Shown here piece by piece: positions 62,200 through 64,000 of a DNA stretch of 64,000 bases. The notes below the pieces were generated by a model that saw only the letters and a program-made list of their open reading frames with translations, was not told the DNA's origin and made no database searches. Made by a program: the position numbers and the translations under genes. The DNA comes from Streptomyces griseocarneus (GTDB lineage: Bacteria; Actinomycetota; Actinomycetes; Streptomycetales; Streptomycetaceae). The stretch is taken from the NCBI RefSeq assembly GCF_014655595.1, contig NZ_BNBL01000004.1, positions 248,001-312,000 on the forward strand. Reading direction: 5' to 3'. Numbering within the stretch: position 1 is the stretch's first letter; each line of letters opens with the position of its first letter.

Positions 62200-63996
62200 C
62201 TACAGCGGGGGGTCGATCCGGGCGATGGCGCGCCCCAGCCGGGGCGCGAAGCGGGAGATGAGGCGCAGGCCGTGCGCCTCGGGGGCCACCGGCACCACGG
62301 CCCGGTCGCGGAGCACGGCCCGCAGGACGGCCTGGGCGACCTTCTCCGGGGGATAGCCGCGCCGGGCGTAGGCCCGGCCGACCTTCTCCCGGCGGAGCCG
62401 CTGCTCCTCCTCGGTCAGGCCCGCGAAGCGGGTGGCCGCGACGATGCCGGTGTCCACGATGCCGGGGCAGATCGCGCTCACGCCGATGCCCTGGCCGGCC
62501 AGCTCGGCGCGCAGGCACTCGCTCAGCATCAGCACGGCCGCCTTGGACGTGCTGTACGCGGGGAGGGTCTTGGAGGGCTGGAAGGCGGCGGCGGAGGCGG
62601 TGTTGACGATGTGGCCGCCCTGCCCGCGCTCGGCCATCTGCCGGCCGAAGGTGCGGCAGCCGTGGATGACGCCCCACAGATTGACGTCGAGGACCTTGCG
62701 CCAGTCCTCGGCGGACGTCTCCATGAACGTGCCGCCCAGGCCGATGCCGGCGTTGTTGACCAGCACGTCCACCACGCCGTACTCGGCGGCGACCTTGGCG
62801 GCCAGCTTCTCCATCGCCGCTTCGTCCGAGACGTCGCAGACCTCGGCCCAGGCCTGTGGCGCGCCGGTCAGGCGGGCGAGCTCGGCCGTGCGGGCCGCGC
62901 CCTCGGCGTCCCGGTCGACGGCGACGACCCTCGCCCCGGCCTCCGCGAAGGCGAACGCCGTGGCCCGGCCGATCCCGCCGGCCGCGCCCGTCACCAGCAC
63001 CAGCCGCCCGCCGAACCGCTGGGCGTACGGGCCGCCGCCCGCCGGCGGCCGGGCGGGCGCGCCCTCCTGCCGGGCGGCCTCCTGAGCCGTGACGAACTCG
63101 GCGAGCCAGGCGGACACCTGGTCGGGCCGGCTGCGCGGCACCCAGTGTTTGGCGGCGATCGTGCGCCGCACCAGACGGGGGGCCCACCGCTCGAGGTCGT
63201 CGTAGAGACGCTCGGAGAGGTAGGCGTCACCGGTGGGGGTGATCAGCTGGACGGGGACGTGGGCGTAGGCGTCCGGGCGCGGCCGGCGCAGCCTGGCGCG
63301 GACGTTGTCGCGGTAGAGCCAGGCGCCGTGGGCGGCGTCCCGCGGCAGGGAGTCGGTGGGGTAGCCGCCGGAGACGTCCGGGGGCAGCTTCTCCAGCCGC
63401 TCGAGCATCGCGGGCCACCGGCGGCCGAGCGGTCCGCGCCAGGCCGCCTCCGGCAGGGCCGGGGTGTGCAGGGCGTACACGTACCAGGACCGGGCGCCCT
63501 GGCCGAGCACCTGCGCCAGGCGGCGCGGGGTGGGCCGGGTGGTCCGCCGTCTGATCCAGTGCCCGAAGTGGTCCAGGGAGGGGCCCGAGATGGACGTGAA
63601 GGAGGCCACGCGCCCCTCGGTGCGCGGGACGGTCACGAACTCCCAGCCCTGCACCGATCCCCAGTCGTGCCCCACCAGGTGCACCGGCGCGCCGGGGCTG
63701 ACCGCGTCCGCGACGGCAAGGAAGTCGTCCGTCAGCTTCTCGAGCGTGAATCCGCCCCGCAGCGGGACGGGCGCCGTGGAGCGGCCGTGGCCCCGGACGT
63801 CGTAGAGCACGACGTGGAAGCGGTCGCGCAGCCGCAGGGCGACGTCGGCCCAGACCTCCTTGCTGTCCGGATAGCCGTGCAGCAGCACGACCGTCGGCCG
63901 CCCGGCGTCGCCGAGCTCCACCACGCTCAGCTCGATGCCACCCGTACGCACGCGGCGCTCCCGCGCCCCCTCGATTCCCGTGCCGTCCCCGCTCAT
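62200..63996 (-). CDS. EphD-like fusion of epoxide-hydrolase-type alpha/beta hydrolase and short-chain dehydrogenase
   Basis: 598 residues. N half: alpha/beta hydrolase with HGYPDS oxyanion region and GHDWGSVQGW (nucleophile D near 110), as in epoxide hydrolases. C half (from about 325): SDR with TGAAGGIGRATAFAF, NNAG, NTASAAAF and the catalytic pair in YSTSK. The whole matches mycobacterial EphD in length and order. EphD acts on mycolic acids, which Streptomyces lacks, so the substrate here must differ. Heads an operon with the metal-dependent hydrolase and MerR genes. Complete, ending 4 bp from the window edge. Confidence 0.87.
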   Translation of the reverse strand: MSGDGTGIEGARERRVRTGGIELSVVELGDAGRPTVVLLHGYPDSKEVWADVALRLRDRFHVVLYDVRGHGRSTAPVPLRGGFTLEKLTDDFLAVADAVSPGAPVHLVGHDWGSVQGWEFVTVPRTEGRVASFTSISGPSLDHFGHWIRRRTTRPTPRRLAQVLGQGARSWYVYALHTPALPEAAWRGPLGRRWPAMLERLEKLPPDVSGGYPTDSLPRDAAHGAWLYRDNVRARLRRPRPDAYAHVPVQLITPTGDAYLSERLYDDLERWAPRLVRRTIAAKHWVPRSRPDQVSAWLAEFVTAQEAARQEGAPARPPAGGGPYAQRFGGRLVLVTGAAGGIGRATAFAFAEAGARVVAVDRDAEGAARTAELARLTGAPQAWAEVCDVSDEAAMEKLAAKVAAEYGVVDVLVNNAGIGLGGTFMETSAEDWRKVLDVNLWGVIHGCRTFGRQMAERGQGGHIVNTASAAAFQPSKTLPAYSTSKAAVLMLSECLRAELAGQGIGVSAICPGIVDTGIVAATRFAGLTEEEQRLRREKVGRAYARRGYPPEKVAQAVLRAVLRDRAVVPVAPEAHGLRLISRFAPRLGRAIARIDPPL

Positions 63997-64000
63997 GCGA

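Overview
The window is high-GC actinobacterial chromosome, almost certainly from Streptomyces or a close relative. The evidence is the gene set and order: sigM-pseudokinase-murJ-DUF6049 | pcnA, then inositol synthase, a class A PBP, femX, rpsF-ssb-rpsR-rplI, dnaB, the Streptomyces-specific sporulation gene ssgA, thiC, hisC and cydA-cydB-cydCD. Two perfect parS sites, the ribosomal/replication block and the overall order place it in the conserved core near oriC. I see no insertion sequence, prophage, CRISPR array, tRNA, rRNA or biosynthetic cluster.

Layout. 1-8.4 kb: cell-envelope island (start of sigM, a kinase-like regulator, lipid II flippase murJ, DUF6049 exoprotein, all minus) divergent from pcnA; pcnA converges on an LppU-like membrane protein across two parS sites. 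8.4-19.4 kb: an MFS transporter, a padR-ino1 operon, a large PBP, a GT87 membrane glycosyltransferase, an alanine-racemase-like protein, FemX and a small membrane protein. 19.5-25 kb: rpsF-ssb-rpsR-rplI, a MATE transporter, then dnaB behind a cluster of DnaA boxes. 25-37.6 kb is more mosaic: serine hydrolase, class V aminotransferase, TetR, two efflux-pump/regulator pairs (ArsR/MFS and MarR/MFS), HAD phosphatase, flavohemoprotein, NUDIX, LysR and small membrane or cupin genes. 37.9-47.4 kb: ssgA, YibE/F, TPP-riboswitch-controlled thiC, a membrane protein, a metallophosphoesterase, a LacI regulator and hisC. 47.5-55.5 kb: Rex-operator-controlled cydA-cydB-cydCD followed by a DevS-like GAF histidine kinase. 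55.6-64 kb: M23 peptidase, HAD phosphatase, LLM oxidoreductase, htpX-pspAB, and a three-gene minus-strand operon (EphD-like hydrolase/SDR fusion, ferritin-like metal-dependent hydrolase, MerR).

Themes. Peptidoglycan synthesis and its control recur (murJ, pseudokinase, sigM, PBP with an ECF-type promoter, FemX, M23). Chromosome replication and segregation signals (parS, DnaA boxes, ssb, dnaB) are concentrated in the left third. Respiration under low oxygen is handled by cydABCD with a Rex site. Several genes look leaderless, with a TANNNT hexamer 6-9 nt before the start codon. Short tandem repeats with periods that are multiples of three sit on or just beyond several stop codons. That pattern, the parS-bearing palindrome, the DnaA-box cluster, the catalytically dead kinase, the divergent alanine racemase and the absence of ssgR beside ssgA are the observations most worth a second look. 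No wholly new multi-gene system is evident; the least understood unit is the EphD/metal-hydrolase/MerR operon at the right end.
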